From positions 1-27,691 of IMG/VR virus record IMGVR_UViG_3300020147_000022: 27,691 nt of DNA. The stretch is one strand, 5' to 3'. Each line of letters opens with the position of its first letter. Within the stretch, counting starts at the first letter, position 1. This document shows, in pieces, positions 26,842 through 27,691 of the stretch. The DNA comes from a virus. A program made the translations under genes and the position numbers. The notes beneath the pieces are model-generated. The model saw only the letters and a program-made list of their open reading frames with translations, searched no databases and had not been told where the DNA came from.

Positions 26842-27691
26842 ATGGCTAGCTTTGCCGTTCAAGTATTACCAGTGCTAGAAGTCGTCAATCACCCCGACGC
26901 AGACCGCTTAACCCTCAACACCGTTCTTGGTTACACTGCAATCAGCAACAAGCACGACGATGGTTCTTGGCGTTACAACGCTGGCGATCTAGTTGTTTAC
27001 ATCCCCGAAGACGCCGTTATTTGTGACGAAGCGCTAAAGTTCTTTGGCTTTTGGGACGACACCAAGCACAAAGGCATTTTCAATGGTTCGCGCGGAAATC
27101 GCGTCAAGAGCAAGCGCCTACGCGGCATCTTCTCTACTGGCGTTCTTCTTCCCGTATACCCAAAAGAACACCCGGATTACGCCGGTCAACATTTCATTCT
27201 GAACCACAAGGGCGAAGCCCTAGACGTGGCTGAAGGCGACGATGTAGCCGAATTCTTAGGCATTAAGAAGTACGAAGTTGAAGTTCCCGCGCACTTCGCC
27301 GGTAAGTGTGTTGGTGAGCGCAACAATAGCACCATGAAGTTTGACGTGGAAAACGAGCGCAACGCGCGCAAGTCTGAATGGCAGTACATTCCTGTTACTG
27401 AATGGGACGGCAAGGGTATTGCGGACGAAGCCCGTCCCGCGCCTGAAGGCATGACCGGTGGTGTTTGGGTCAAGCGCACCGTTCCTCTTCTGAACGAAGA
27501 CATGATTGTTTCTATCACGTCCAAGATTCATGGCACGTCTTTTGCTGTGTTCTCTGACGTTGAAGAAGTCACCAATCCTAACCTAGCGATCAACGGCAAG
27601 AACCTCTATGCCGCGTCCAAGGGTCTAGAAGCGCGTGGTATTGTCTTTGAGAACACACCGGAAAACATTGAAACTAATGTTTACGTGAAGA
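26842..27691 (+). CDS. RNA ligase, DraRnl/Rnl5 (DRB0094) type, 3' truncated
   Basis: 283 residues are visible before the window ends. Residues 1-60 form an N-terminal OB-type domain (SFAVQVLPVLEVVNHPDADRL..., YNAGDLVVYIPEDAVI), followed by RVKSKRLRGIFSTGVLLPV, both typical of the Deinococcus RNA ligase family. Nucleotidyltransferase motif I is SKIHGTSF with catalytic Lys228; the motif III region would follow around GLEARGIVFEN. DraRnl-type enzymes seal RNA 3'-OH/5'-PO4 ends, including nicks in RNA paired with DNA. It is of a different family from the Rnl1-type ligase at 7181, so the phage carries two RNA ligases. The SD is weak (AGAAACGAAA). Confidence 0.85.
   Translation, partial: MASFAVQVLPVLEVVNHPDADRLTLNTVLGYTAISNKHDDGSWRYNAGDLVVYIPEDAVICDEALKFFGFWDDTKHKGIFNGSRGNRVKSKRLRGIFSTGVLLPVYPKEHPDYAGQHFILNHKGEALDVAEGDDVAEFLGIKKYEVEVPAHFAGKCVGERNNSTMKFDVENERNARKSEWQYIPVTEWDGKGIADEARPAPEGMTGGVWVKRTVPLLNEDMIVSITSKIHGTSFAVFSDVEEVTNPNLAINGKNLYAASKGLEARGIVFENTPENIETNVYVK

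Noticed and set aside
1-27691. T4-type late promoters (TATAAATA)
   Set aside because: I saw no clear TATAAATA box upstream of any gene, despite the T4-like replication genes.
1-27691. CRISPR arrays, insertion sequences, homing endonucleases, introns in replication genes
   Set aside because: No regularly spaced repeats, transposase or GIY-YIG/HNH motifs were seen. Polymerase, recombinase and helicase frames are uninterrupted.

Overview
The window is a densely packed stretch of a tailed double-stranded DNA phage genome (Caudoviricetes). Every gene I can support lies on the + strand. Most are under 150 codons and are joined by 1-4 base start/stop overlaps (ATGA, GTGA, TAATG), with GTG and TTG starts common. 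The replication core is of the T4 type: a family B DNA polymerase (gp43-like), a UvsX-like recombinase with the atypical P-loop GPSRTFKSN, and a gp41/DnaB-type helicase. A T4 Rnl1-type RNA ligase supports the same affiliation. No structural, lysis or packaging genes are visible. The host cannot be read from the sequence; sigma70-like promoters and roughly balanced base composition fit a proteobacterium, but that is inference.

Layout. 1-6.8 kb: about two dozen tiny, mostly unrecognised genes, including a SprT-like zincin (5151-5609) and a small protein ending in a segment like the N-terminal tRNA-binding domain of phenylalanyl-tRNA synthetase alpha (5606-5947). 6.8-9.7 kb: two membrane proteins, RNA ligase 1, an ornithine/diaminopimelate-type PLP decarboxylase and a tRNA-like element. 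9.7-12.6 kb: an Sm-like protein, two tandem small proteins resembling the DUF2829/Tad2 family, an ATP-dependent DNA ligase, a RyR-domain protein and a putative ADP-ribosyltransferase. 12.7-19.4 kb: polymerase, an unknown gene, a nucleotidyltransferase-like protein, UvsX-like recombinase and helicase. 19.4-26.8 kb: accessory genes including a dual-specificity-type phosphatase, a lipoprotein, a patatin-like lipase, a MazG-like protein and an antitoxin-like fragment. From 26.8 kb: a second RNA ligase of the DraRnl/Rnl5 type, cut by the window end.

Regulation. A small hairpin with the core GCATA-5 nt-TATGC plus a T run ends four operons, and each copy is followed within about 10 bases by a -35/17 bp/-10 promoter. 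Three of the four have the upstream stop codon built into the hairpin arm. A fifth copy sits inside a coding sequence at 25.05 kb, again followed by a promoter. This looks like a reusable boundary cassette that lets small accessory genes be added as independent transcription units.

How the genes may work together (inference): the replication genes copy and recombine the genome. Two RNA ligases of different families, a nucleotidyltransferase-like protein, a tRNA-like element and a PheS-like fragment point to tRNA/RNA repair or manipulation. The Tad2-like pair, RyR protein, putative ART, antitoxin-like fragment and very acidic protein look like a counter-defence and host-takeover set.
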